From positions 8,040,012 to 8,104,011 of the forward strand of contig NC_049996.1 of NCBI RefSeq assembly GCF_000003815.2: a DNA stretch of 64,000 bases. Reading direction: 5' to 3'. Made by a program: the position numbers and the translations under genes. Of the stretch, positions 1 through 10,051 are shown one piece after another. Source of the DNA: Branchiostoma floridae. Lineage: Eukaryota > Chordata > Leptocardii > Amphioxiformes > Branchiostomatidae. The number at the start of each line of letters is the position of its first letter. Position 1 is the stretch's first letter. A model generated the notes under the pieces. It saw only the letters and a program-made list of their open reading frames with translations. It was not told the DNA's origin and did not search any database.

Positions 1-413
1 ATGGCTTGCCACCACACACGTCCCACTTTACACAGCCTTTAGCAGTCGAACCGCAGGTCACCGTAGAACGCGTTATTCTCTGAAATACGGCTTACGCCGG
101 GTCAAGGGCTGACCCTGCTGCATGGGTGTAAACAACAGCTTATTTTGCAACAAAGACACCTTAGATACACATAATGTTTATACCTTTTCGTATCTACATG
201 ATTTGCCCAGCACAGCCAAGTGGATATTTATTGCATTGCAAAAGATCAGCCAACGTTGTGGCCCCTCAAAAAAAAGCAATTTTCGGTCTGTGTATTTGTG
301 ATTATCTTTTCTCCAGTTGGCCGGGACACAATCAGTTTTGTCCACAGTCGGACAGTCCAGTTCCTCACCTTTACATTGATACCAAACTTGAAGGGTAAAT
401 TTTAGGAGAAACC
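1..413. other. Unassigned sequence before the first gap
   Basis: I see no convincing gene here. The short open frames at 174-405 have no recognisable motif and overlap in several frames, as expected by chance. Confidence 0.4.
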
Positions 414-513
414 NNNNNNNNNNNNNNNNNNNNNNNNNNNNNNNNNNNNNNNNNNNNNNNNNNNNNNNNNNNNNNNNNNNNNNNNNNNNNNNNNNNNNNN
501 NNNNNNNNNNNNN
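414..513. other. Assembly gap of 100 N
   Basis: Exactly 100 undetermined bases, typical of a scaffold gap of unknown true size. An open frame drawn across it on the minus strand is an artefact. Confidence 0.98.
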
Positions 514-597
514 TGTGCTTGAATATAGTTGATTTGAAATTTCAGGGAACTTTCCAACTTTCCCCACATAGGAATGGCTTATCAGAAAAGTAGTCTC

Positions 598-1210
598 TTA
601 TTCGCGCGGCTGATTCGGCGCGCCGGCTAAGTCGGTATTTCCAATATGGCCGCCACTCGGTGTGTATAAACAGTGCGATCGGAGTGCATTTAGTCCCGGC
701 GCGGCTAGCGAAGGGGGTTTTTGAGCCGGAAAACGCTCCGGCTGGCTAGGTAAGGCTGTTTGGAAGTGAGGGACACCCAGAGATCCGAGGATTAGTGCAG
801 CGGCTCGTTTATTCGGCGATTTTTTTATTCCGTTCAATGTTGAAGTCTGCGACTGTTGGCCGGGAGCGTTAGTAGTATAAGCGATAATAGGCCAACAGTC
901 GTCTCTGCGGCTAAGAAAGGGAGAACGCACAAAACGTCACGGCTTTATTGAACGAGCCTGGGAAAGACTAAAACAGTAGTTAATCTATTTGTGTTGTGTA
1001 CTACTGCTGTCTGCTCTGCTAGACGTTTCTTCAGCTCTCTCAGTTTTCTTTCCTGTGATATGCATATTTTAAGCCGACTGTTCAGATTCATAAAACGCAA
1101 TGTAGGACATGAGAGCAAAGCCTATCTTGACGCAGCGTAGCTACTTACTTGCCAAACTTGTATTCGCTACTATTAGATCACCTTGACCTAAAAGAGAATC
1201 TGAGATGTTT
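598..1210. repeat. Dispersed repeat, copy 1 (GC-rich left half)
   Basis: The stretch 940-1010 matches 20,825-20,930 in the same orientation; both share ATTGAACGAGCC and a GTTGTGT-centred block. The stretch 1080-1205 matches 20,264-20,400 in the opposite orientation, including TCTTTTAGGTCAAGGTG on the minus strand. The left half (600-930) is unusually GC-rich and holds a TATAAA at about 666, so it could carry a promoter. No transposase or reverse transcriptase frame is visible, so the class is unknown. I judge it to be a non-autonomous mobile element or a remnant of one. Confidence 0.55.
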
Positions 1211-1800
1211 TTACTGGTTATTACTCCTTGTGCTGGTCTTGTTTGTCACACTCTCATTTGTCGTCTACCAATTCGGATGCCTCTCAAGTATGTGTCCACG
1301 CTGCTTTCATATTCCTGCACCTGCCTCCAGATCGAATCGCAAGGGCCTGCGAGATAAAGAAGTCCTTCCAAACATCGCTTGACTAAGTTATCTTTTTTAG
1401 ATTTGTCGAAAATTCAGGGATAGGTGGCGTAAAGCAAGCAAAACGCAACCGTCGTCGAATTACAATCTCGAGAGTGTATCTCCTGGCCTTTGATGACGCA
1501 TAATGGCGTATAGATAATTACTAAAAGTAACAAGTGTCTGGATGCTGTTTTCTGCAGTAGGGGAAATTATATGTTTTATTAACATGTTATTTCTGAAATT
1601 GCAACATATAAAGAAGTCATTTTACAATTTTTAATTTTAATTTTATATCCAAAGACAATACAAAGGGCTTACAAGAAGATTTCGATCGGTCCTCTGATCG
1701 TTATCAAACTGATATAACCCACAGGCGCTTTATACTCGGTATAAATTTCAAGTTCATTGTATTTTTCCATTGTAATTTCTTCTTACCACATTATCTCATT
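1211..1800. other. AT-rich spacer without a supported gene
   Basis: The frame at 1149-1382 has a hydrophobic stretch but no family resemblance and partly overlaps the dispersed repeat. The rest is AT-rich, and I see nothing functional in it. Confidence 0.4.
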
Positions 1801-1900
1801 NNNNNNNNNNNNNNNNNNNNNNNNNNNNNNNNNNNNNNNNNNNNNNNNNNNNNNNNNNNNNNNNNNNNNNNNNNNNNNNNNNNNNNNNNNNNNNNNNNNN
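1801..1900. other. Assembly gap of 100 N
   Basis: Exactly 100 undetermined bases, a second scaffold gap. Confidence 0.98.
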
Positions 1901-3363
1901 GAGATGAACTTTATACAGGGGCCAAAGTCTTTTTTGTATTTGCAGTTGGCTTGTGATGTTAGTTTCCTTGTTATAGACTTTGCGACATGGAATACATCAA
2001 ACTAATGGTTGATGTCGGCCCTCTCTTTTAGAACTGCATCACCTCCCCGGTGTCGGTCGGTCTTTGTTCACTCAATCCTGATGCCTTTCACTGCAAGAAA
2101 CTCGACGGACCAGAACAATAGGCGTTCTTAACAGTACCAGTCGGATCACATCAGGACGGTACTTTGTGCGAACAATTTAGATTAATTACATTAGGATACA
2201 TTAAGATTTAAAAGGAAAATCACTCGCCTAAAGTATTGTACGAAATTGTTTAAATTATATAATCAAACGACTTGAAATAAAATCGTACCTTGACGGTACA
2301 TTTGTTCGGTCAACGTGACGTATCACCGGAGGTACCAGCCCGACCGCAGGAAGGATCACCCGAAAACGGAGAGAGATCCGACCCACAAGAGGGCTTGAAC
2401 CGAGAATGATGCGGAATACACCGTGTTGTATTTTATTTATGCCATTCCCACCTGAGAAAACACATGTATTGATGCAAAATGCGCCAGAAGTTGAGAAAAT
2501 TTGGTGCCCTCGAACTAAAATTTTTACAGCAATGCTCCAACGTCCGAATCAGGTATTCGGCAGCAGCATTTCGTATACATATTTTAGCTTATAGAGTTCG
2601 TGAAGTAGAGTATGGACAATGTTAACGCAGTATAACGGTCTCGTCAATGAGGCTACGGACTCACGATGCTCTTTAGACGGATGGATTTATCAATAAAACA
2701 GTACAAGTCTGACATTGTTGGTTCCAACTTTTGCAGCATGCTACTATCAACAATTTAACTTAATGGCGTTTGATTAGACTTTTGCACGTGGTAACATAAT
2801 CAGAACCTTTGGTAACGTTAAAAAGTCAGAAAAGACAGAAATGTGTCATTTTTACTTTTGATTAAAAAAAGGAGAAGAAGAATGCCTTCAATTGTGTATT
2901 CACTTGTGTCGTCGACCTTGCTGTTTGACGGGAACCTGAGGTCTAAAACAATGCGCCTTTGATCTTAGTCCTTTTGGGAGGGGGGGGGGGGGGCTGTTTG
3001 CGACGGAGAGGTCATGGGTGGGCCCAGGAGAGGGTTAAACTTGAAAGGACCACAGATGGAGTGGAACGACAAATTAGTGGCTAAAAGTTTGTACCTCTCA
3101 ACATATTCCGGGGCATGATTGCGTGGTGCTGGAGTCACCTTAAATGAGCGGTTGAAGTCGATTGGCCAGCCATTTGAACTGCTCTTCCCCTTGGGATCGG
3201 CGCTGTCCAGCTCAATGATGTGCCGATATCTTGGTTGATCACATCACGCAGTACGGCGTGCAGATCCTCATAAAAAGGTATCCGGATTCTGATCTGGATT
3301 ATCAACGTGAATCTGGTTTGACCCTGAATGCAGATATATGTAGGGCACGCTTAAGAGAATGCC
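1901..3363. other. Spacer without a supported gene
   Basis: No reading frame here resembles a known family. A run of about 16 G lies near 2978-2993, a possible replication or assembly trouble spot. Confidence 0.4.
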
Positions 3364-3829
3364 GGACACTTCGGCACATGGACACTCCGGCCCCTTGGCA
3401 ATCAGAACATTTTGGCCCCAAGCCGAGGACACTTCGGCCCCAAGCCGAGGACATTTCGGGTCCAGTCCACGATAGTTATCTAACACGTAGCCCACAAGTG
3501 CACTTTAGAATAAAGAACAGTCGTCTTTCTTATTCAAACCTTACCGTTGAGGTCCTGCAAATGTTCCACATCCGCCTCAAGGTCATCCGAATGCCGTGTA
3601 ATTTCAGACTGGAGGCAGTTCTCGCATCGCCAATCATCCAAATCAAGCATCATGCTCAATATGTCTTATCGTTGCGTTTCATATAGCTTTTCGATTAATT
3701 TGTACATTGCATAGCATGCACACGCACATAAGAACTAACGGGGCCGAAGTGTCCTCTGAGCCTTGGCCGAAGTGTCCTGAACTTTGGGCCGAAATGTCCG
3801 GGCCGAAGTGTCCATGTGACGAACTGTCC
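3364..3829. mobile_element. Foldback/MITE-like element with iterated GGACACTTCGGCC ends
   Basis: A 29-bp terminal inverted repeat is visible: 3364-3392 and the complement of 3801-3829 differ at only a few positions (shared core CACATGGACAC). Inside each end the 13-base word GGACACTTCGGCC, or a one- to two-base variant, recurs several times with variable spacers, facing inward on the left (to about 3455) and outward on the right (from about 3740). The total length is 466 bp and no transposase is encoded. The open frames drawn through it are by-products of the repeated words. I found no clear target-site duplication, so the superfamily is not assigned. Confidence 0.6.
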
Positions 3830-4640
3830 TGATACCCGAGTAAGATGGTGTTGATGTTTTTCTATGATCGGGTTGTTGCGTAGGTTTGGGAGCACATAAA
3901 AACAAGTTGACAGACAACGAAAAAAACTCACCTTAACACTTTATATGCGAACACTCAACTTTATTTCAAATGTTCTATCGGGTGCTTATGTCGCTGTTTG
4001 ACGTCAAACTGCAGTCACTGAAAGATATTTATAAGCAAAAGCCGCAAAGAGGTTAATGAAGATTTTGTCATGAAGAACTTAGGTTGCACAAGGCGCATTT
4101 CTTCGGCAAAATCCTCTGCATTGTACCCAATTCAAGTTTAATCCAGTCTTCAGTCCCAGCAGGTGGCCGTCAGGGACGGTTAACATTTCTCGTATTTAGG
4201 AAGTCTGCCGCTCATCTATCTGTTTTGCTGGCAGAGTAATGGGCCGCTTTCCCTCAATAGCCACAATGACCTATGGTATTAAAGGTTACCATAGTTCACG
4301 TCTAGTCGTCAAAACATATCAAGTTCATTGAAAAGGAACATAAATCATGGAAAAAACATGCAGTATATATTTCGCTTCCATATGAAGTTTCCAACATTTT
4401 TGCTCTTTACTCTATTTTTCTGTGTTGACCAATGCTTGGAGCCATGACTGTGATAAAGTGTATAAAAATCTTACTCCTATTAAAAGCTTACTTTCGGGCA
4501 AACTTGGCAAAACGTTCCAGCGGGGCGATTAGGGGCCATTTACCTTCTTTATGGAAGATTCCTGCATATATGCATTGTAAAACATATCCCAATATAATCA
4601 AGTTACATCCATCCATGTATATCTTTAGTCAGTATTTTTA
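3830..4640. other. Spacer without a supported gene
   Basis: Only short frames without motifs. I see no repeat structure or splice-bounded coding stretch. Confidence 0.35.
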
Positions 4641-4649
4641 AACATGTAT

Positions 4650-4880
4650 GTGCCAACTTTTGGTGTATTTAACAGTGATTCTTTCTGTTGCACAAGCTCT
4701 TCTTTCGACCATGTCACAAGCATCGGTGAAGACAACTTCATCGAATTTGTCTGTCGTCCGATTACAGCAGGACAGCCACACAAGCTCGGTCTCCTGTTCT
4801 CCTGTTCGTTCAACACTTTCTCCACGAGGTCAGCTTCTTTATCCAGCGCCCGGGTTTGTTCCAGACGTGCACGTACGACT
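4650..4880 (-). pseudogene. Broken exon of an unidentified gene family (copy related to 18.6 kb)
   Basis: On the minus strand one frame gives a charged, helical stretch (LEQTRALDKEADLVEKVLN), and a second frame then gives ELVWLSCCNRTTDKFDEVVF. The second piece is nearly the same as ELDWLACCNRPTDKFDEVVF, encoded on the plus strand at about 18,590-18,650. The DNA similarity is also clear around 4710-4800. The switch between frames at about 4795 indicates a frameshift. The family is unknown to me. It lies just downstream, in transcription order, of two related exons at 5.1-6.3 kb. Confidence 0.45.
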
Positions 4881-5144
4881 CAAAGACAACCTAAGTAATA
4901 TTGGAGCGTTAAAATTTAAAATAAACTTAATGTGGTAATCTGTATAATATGAATATCTACTGCACTATATTCCAACATTTACGTAATCATTTCATTGGTT
5001 GAGTGGTTAAATATGGCACAGAAATAAAACGCGCTAGGATTTCCTACATTATGGAACCCCCAAAATTAGACTTCATGGCGTCCTTACGCCACTGCGGCAT
5101 GTGTTTGCTCCTTGAATGTTGGTATGGGAAGGGATACAGGTTCT

Positions 5145-5393
5145 TCATATTCTTAAGAAAGAAAATTGCCCCAAAGTTGCATTTTTTAGTTGAAGGTCTA
5201 CAAGTTGCTTAGGTTTCCATAAACTTCCCCTGATGGATTTCAGCCAGCAGGGCATTCTTTGAGACTTCCCGTCACGTAGGACCGCGCTAAGGTATGACTG
5301 GAGCTTCAGATCCAACTCATGCATGTCTGACTCCATTAGCTTAAAAATCTTAAGGTATAGACCCAAGCTGATGTGAAGACCAGGTATGATGAC
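5145..5393 (-). CDS. Exon of an unidentified gene family, second paralogue
   Basis: A splice acceptor (CCCCACAG, ending at 5394 on the minus strand) leads straight into VIIPGLHISLGLYLKIFKLM and then HELDLKLQSYL, ending in a stop at 5145-5147. The first 35 residues align without gaps to the exon at 6263-5907 (VCIPGLHLSLGIYTEMYKMF, then HDIDL), so the two exons are tandem paralogues about 870 bp apart. Shared residues include the IPGLHxSLG core. After about residue 40 the two diverge, and this copy is shorter, so it may be truncated. I do not know the function. A repeat-derived gene is possible. Confidence 0.5.
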   Translation of the reverse strand, partial: VIIPGLHISLGLYLKIFKLMESDMHELDLKLQSYLSAVLRDGKSQRMPCWLKSIRGSLWKPKQLVDLQLKNATLGQFSFLRI

Positions 5394-5616
5394 CTGTGGG
5401 GAAACGTCTTTAACATGTATTTTTCCATTATTTACACAAACATCTCTCTGATATCATATGCTTAATGAAGCATCCATAGCTTGCAAAGGTTTGTAATATC
5501 GGACTATACCAGTTTTAAATTCCAGTTTATTCCATTTTAAGATTGTGCTAGACCGGCTAGATAATGTAAAATGGGGCTCCCATGTACCAGGATAGCCGAG
5601 AGGTGTTTTACCTTTA

Positions 5617-5766
5617 AATAGCATGATGTTTACTTGGTTTACCAAAAAGCACTGCCCATGGTCTGGCTGCATGCTGGTCTTGTAGGACATATTCCAGCAG
5701 ACCAGCCAGTGGGCTATCCCGGGTTTTCACGCAACACCCCTCCAGCACACTCTGTGCCTTTGCTTC
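5617..5766 (-). CDS. Downstream exon of the IPGLH-type gene
   Basis: An acceptor (TGCATGCAG) at 5768/5767 opens a phase-0 exon that begins EAKAQSVLEGCCVKTRD and ends in a stop near 5617. It follows the exon at 6263-5907 after a 140-bp intron whose donor is GTAAGA. Phase and spacing fit one transcript. The product is unidentified. It may belong to a degenerate or repeat-derived gene, because the paralogue at 5393 lacks an obvious counterpart. Confidence 0.4.
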
Positions 5767-5906
5767 CTGCATGCAGTAATGTATAAGGCATTGTTTAAAG
5801 AGATGACATTCTAAGTGACAGCAACTTCTGTCATAACTCATGCCACTTAATTGAAAATGTGCACTGATAAAGAGTTGTGGAATCCATATATAAGATACTA
5901 TCTTAC

Positions 5907-6263
5907 CAATGCTTTCTTCTCATTTTGCAGTTTTCCATGTATAAGCTGCAGGGACAGTACATTCGGCGTATCTTCTCTCCCCTCTAGCAGAGCCCATGCC
6001 AGCTGGTCCTCCAGCTCTACCATCTCTTCTGCAACCGCCTCTGCCTCTGACTTCAGGGCTCTCACTTCGCTTACGGCATCATCGTATCCATTGAGGCCCA
6101 CAAGGTTGGGATGGAGTAACAGCTCACTTTCGTCAACGTCTGGATCACTGACCATGTTGAGTTGAGTTGACATTAGCAAGTCAATGTCGTGCAATTCAGC
6201 TTCGAACATTTTGTACATCTCTGTGTATATTCCCAAGCTAAGGTGCAGGCCGGGAATACACAC
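5907..6263 (-). CDS. Exon of an unidentified gene family, coiled-coil rich
   Basis: The exon is bounded by an acceptor (TTTTCAAAG) at 6265/6264 and a donor (GTAAGA) at 5906-5901. Its 357 bases are exactly 119 codons with no stop. It starts VCIPGLHLSLGIYTEMYKMF and continues with an acidic helical part (VSEVRALKSEAEAVAEEMVE, then LEDQLAWALLEG) that would form a coiled coil. The N-terminal 35 residues match the exon at 5393-5145. The next exon is probably 5766-5617. The minisatellite starts about 145 bp upstream, inside the putative intron. The function is unknown. Confidence 0.55.
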
Positions 6264-6406
6264 CTTTGAAAAATAACAAAAAGAAATAAAACTTGGAGCA
6301 TAAAAAAGATATGCCTCATTGGTGAATTGTAAACACATGAATGCAAAAACAACAGAGGAGCTGAGGACTCGTTACTTCGAGTTTCCATAGTGTATGGCAT
6401 ACACTC

Positions 6407-7000
6407 GTCGCTCCGTGGCACACTGGAGCGGACGTCACTCTGTTGTTCACTGGACCAAACGTCACTCTGTAGCACACTGGACCGGACGTCACTCTGTTGT
6501 TCTCTGGACCAAACGTCGCTCTGTGGCACACGGGACCAGACGTCACTCTGTGGCACACTGGACCGGACGTCACTCTGTGGCACACTGGACCGGACGTCAC
6601 TCTGTGGCACACTGGACCGGACGTCACTCTGTGGCACACTGGACCGGACGTCACTCTGTGGCACACTGGACCGGACGTCACTCTGTGGCACACTGGAGCG
6701 GACGTCACTCTGTTGTTCACTGGACCAAACGTCACTCTGTAGCACACTGGACCGGACGTCACTCTGTTGTTCTCTGGACCAAACGTCGCTCTGTGGCACA
6801 CGGGACCAGACGTCACTCTGTGGCACACTGGACCGGACGTCACTCTGTGGCACACTGGACCGGACGTCACTCTGTGGCACACTGGACCGGACGTCACTCT
6901 GTGGCACACTGGACCGGACGTCACTCTGTGGCACACTGGACCGGACGTCACTCTGTGGCACACTGGACCGGACGTCACTCTGCGGCACACTGGACCAGAC
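6407..7000. repeat. 27-bp minisatellite, 22 units, 270-bp higher-order repeat
   Basis: The array is exactly 594 bp, 22 units of 27 bp, with consensus GTCACTCTGTGGCACACTGG followed by ACCGGAC. Variant units recur in the same order: a GAGCGG unit, two TTGTT units flanking a TAGCAC unit, a CGGGACC unit, then plain units. The block starting at 6407 reappears at 6677, a higher-order period of 270 bp (10 units). Because 27 is a multiple of 3, five of the six frames stay open; the sixth has a TGA in every unit. The long frames on both strands are therefore expected from the repeat and are not evidence for a protein. Confidence 0.95.
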
Positions 7001-7009
7001 ATGGCTGCT

Positions 7010-7115
7010 GGCTATCTTAAGTTGGCTGCTTCCAAGTGCCCTGTCTTTGGAGACTGGCCAAAGCCCACATTTTTCAAAAGCTGGGCCCATTATATATGGG
7101 GATTGGCTACCGTCT
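7010..7115 (-). pseudogene. Possible pogo-like transposase tail
   Basis: The minus-strand frame entering the minisatellite begins with PAFEKCGLWPVSKDRALGS. This resembles the AFxxxGIxPxN signature found after the DDE domain of pogo/jerky-type transposases; a clear copy of that signature occurs at 58.86 kb (GFRNTGIFPVD). The match is short, the rest of the transposase is missing, and the frame runs into the repeat. It could be a chance match or the edge of an element. Confidence 0.3.
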
Positions 7116-7713
7116 TCAGATTCTACCCTCGGACTATTGCCGGCATGTCATTTGTTGTCAGCACATGGCTTTCTTTTGCCCGAATCACGACCCTCGCTTG
7201 CCTGGAGTATTCCACATGCATACATTTGAGGACATGTTACAGAAAGGATCCACTTGTCTTGCATCTTTATAACATTGTCATTATCATCATCACAGTTCCC
7301 TGCTATCACATAATAATCACAAAAGTATAATTAAAAAAAACCACTGGCACTCAGCTGTCAGCAATTCAATACAGTTTATCTCTGTCAACTTGAATGGCTA
7401 GTATGCCAACTGTTTATTTGACCAAGTCTGGCTGTAGGTTGACCAATGCAACACAGACCTTAATAATGTCATCTACTGCTGACATAAGGTTTATGGGGAA
7501 TGCACCCTAAAGGATTTTGAATGAGTATTATTGATCACCAAAATTTGTTTAGTATAAAAAAAATATAAAAACAAGCATCTATTTCTCTCGACTCAAGAAA
7601 CACAGCCTCAAGACACACCCACCATAGCAATACATGGTAGTTTTTCTGTTACATGTACCTTTAATAGTAAGAGAAATTGATAGCTGTATTTTACACAAAT
7701 TTCTAGCAGCATT

Positions 7714-8056
7714 CTACACAAGAAATAAACTATGCCCTCCCCACTCAAGCAGACAGACGTATTTATTTGACAACAAACGATGAACTTCAAACACGAGGGA
7801 AGTTGGATCAAAATACTTTTCAAACTCCCTCGATCCCTCCCCACTGAAATCTATCCGCTCCTGCCCATTTCATGGTTCAGTACCGATTATAAAGGTCTTT
7901 GAACCTTTTGACCTTGGCCTTGTGTGTGTACAATCACAAGCACATCGATGCAGCTACAAGGATTTATCAAATTTTTCTATTTCACTCACCATTGCCGCGT
8001 TCGTCTCTACATCTATCGATACCATCACTCGTGTCGCCAACTTCAAGGTCACTCAT
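7714..8056 (-). CDS. Small two-exon gene model, 67 codons, product unknown
   Basis: A start codon at 8056-8054 opens MSDLEVGDTSDGIDRCRDER and reaches a strong donor (GTGAGT, 7989-7984) in phase 1 at 7990. The second exon, taken from 7850, joins in phase and encodes FSGEGSREFEKYFDPTSLVF, then VHRLLSNKYVCLLEW, ending at a stop (7716-7714). The exons are 67 and 137 bp; together they give exactly 68 codons with the stop. The weak point is the second acceptor (GCGGATAG), which lacks a pyrimidine tract. The region just upstream (8060-8400) is GC-rich and suits a promoter and 5' leader. I do not recognise the protein. It may be the first part of a longer, repeat-derived gene. Confidence 0.4.
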
Positions 8057-8059
8057 TGC

Positions 8060-8400
8060 GGCAGCCCCAAAATGTGACTCCCCCCCCACACTAAACTCGG
8101 CAAAATCCACTCAAACTGAAACTATTCGCAATGAAGGACGTCTGCACATGAAAACGAGGCATTTTCCCCGAAGGCTGACGGAGATTAGCGGAAACACACG
8201 AGGCTATTGTGAACCAAGTCGGAACACTACTCCCCGAGGAGCCACGACCGTGGCCGAACGCAGGGAAGCCGGAAGCCATGCCCGTGGCGCTACGCAGCGG
8301 AGGGGTTAACGCCGTGTAGAGGCTAAAAATCTCGACACGTTGAACATTGAACATGGACACACGCTGCCCTGTGGAACGCAACTTTTTTCGTTGTTAAGGG
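8060..8400 (-). promoter_or_regulatory. GC-rich leader/promoter candidate for the 7.7-8.06 kb gene
   Basis: This is one of few CpG-rich stretches in the left half, directly upstream of the start codon at 8056. No TATA box is obvious. The role is inferred from composition and position only. Confidence 0.3.
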
Positions 8401-9140
8401 AATTCCGCGTATGCGTACTGGTAAATACAAATAGGCTTAATCCTGGCACAACAGGGATAACGTTTCTACTGATGTAACGTTACTCTGAATAGCTTCCCAT
8501 TCATGTACCCATTCTTTGCGGCGCAATATGTTGCGCCTGGGTAACCGTTACCGGGACTAGGTAACAACGATTGCGCCCCTTCACAGTTAAACAAATCCGC
8601 TCTGCTCGAGTTCCACAAGTTTTTGTTTAAAATTTCTTCTTAATCTCAGTAGATTTTTTTGTATTCAAAGTCTTTCTTTCGTTGTAGAAATAAGTAGTGG
8701 TTATTTTGACAATTTTTCATCAATTTCTGCATTTTATAAGCACAAACGTATTTTCAATTTAAGTGTATAACGAACTCGCTCATCTTTAAATTTTCTTTTT
8801 TCTGAGCTCTTTAAGACCTTTTCTCAATTCTTAATTAATTTCTTGTTTAAATATAAGTTCAATTTGGATTTTACTGAAATCTAGTCCTTACTTGTTGGCT
8901 ACATGACTTGTCTTAGTATGTTTGAAATATAAAATTCTGGTCAAATTCTGAAAAAAAAAATGTTGTTTTCTATGAAACCGCGTAGGCAGAACCAAATATT
9001 TAACCCATATGAAGAAAAAGTGGTTCGACGGTTAAAAAGTGCGTGGTATGTTTATTTTCTTCCATTCATCTTTGTCGCCAGCATGTTTTTATGAAGTAGT
9101 TGGCAGTGAAGAACTGCTGTTGGGTCACCGATTAACGGTC
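8401..9140. other. AT-rich spacer
   Basis: There is no coding signal. A near-palindrome around 8521-8542 (GGCGCAATATGTTGCGCC) could form a short hairpin. Confidence 0.4.
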
Positions 9141-9142
9141 AC

Positions 9143-10051
9143 TTGAGTCTTTTCTCTTCCCTTGCTAGGAGGTGGAAGTTCGTGGATGATCTTAACTTAG
9201 CTGAGAGCAGGTTGATCCAGGACACCTCAACAATTCAAACGGACCTCAACAGCCTCGACCAATGGGCATCCACAAGAAAGATGAAACTTCACCCCAAAAA
9301 ATGCAAAGCCATGCACGTGGTCTTTACGAGAAGTCCTTCCACTGCCACCCCTGTCTATTGCTGGCCAACCGTTAGAGGAGGTCAAGATAGTTAAACTCCT
9401 CGGCTTGTTCATCCAGGCTGACCTTGGTTGGAACGTACATGTAGACCACATTGTCAAACAAGGCAACCGAAAGCTATTTATGCTTAAACAACTCAACCAG
9501 TTTGATCTGTCTATGGATGACATACTTACCTGCTACAAAACATTCGTCCGTCCAAGCTGTGAGTATGCAGCGCCTGCCTGGCATCCTGGACTAACTGCTA
9601 GACAGCGACGAAGGATCGAATTCATCCAGAAACGCGCATGTCGGATAATACTCCGCTCTGCCTACACTTCATACCCAGAGGCGTGCCGGATTCTGAACTT
9701 GTCTACCCTAGATCAGAGGAGAGACCACCTCTGCCTGCAGTTCGCCCAGAAACTCCTCCAGTCACCGGACTTCCGTCACTGGCTACCACAAACCCGGGGG
9801 GCTATCACTGGGAGAGCCACAAGGGCCAGCAACCAACTAGACACTGTCAAACCCAGAACTGAGCGCTACAAAAAAAGTGCAATCCCATATATGATATGAT
9901 ATAACAAAAATAATGGAAATTAATGTTAACAATGCAACTGTATATTATCTATTGTATATATGTAACGTTTTTTTTTAATGATTTTATTGTATTTGTAGCT
10001 GGTTGCCAGTGTCTTGTTTTAATTCTGAATAAACCATTTGATTGATTGATT
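9143..10051 (+). mobile_element. 5'-truncated CR1/L2-like LINE, reverse transcriptase C-terminus and 3' end
   Basis: The fragment starts inside the reverse transcriptase with FVDDLNLAESR, the catalytic VDD loop, and continues with MKLHPKKCKAM. A one-base frameshift near 9350 moves it into the frame of 9405-9899 (VKLLGLFIQADLGWNVHVD, then the EYAAPAWHPGL thumb motif, then TERYKKSAIPYMI at the stop). This order is typical of the CR1/L2 group. The 3' untranslated part ends with AATAAA and a TTGATTGATTGATT tail at about 10,030-10,050, the short tandem tail of this group. It is a dead, 5'-truncated copy. The exact clade is inferred. Confidence 0.8.

Noticed and set aside
178-567. Minus-strand open frame across the first N gap, and 1757-2005 across the second
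   Set aside because: The middle of each frame is undetermined sequence; the flanking parts show no motif.
2978-2993. G-run as a G-quadruplex regulatory element
   Set aside because: It is one homopolymer without neighbouring promoter or exon evidence.
6407-7000. CRISPR array
   Set aside because: There are no unique spacers between units, the repeats are directly adjacent, and the surrounding DNA is eukaryotic.
6173-7229. Long open frames on both strands through the minisatellite as separate proteins
   Set aside because: A 27-bp unit free of stops gives open frames automatically in five of six frames. Only the parts outside the array were considered.
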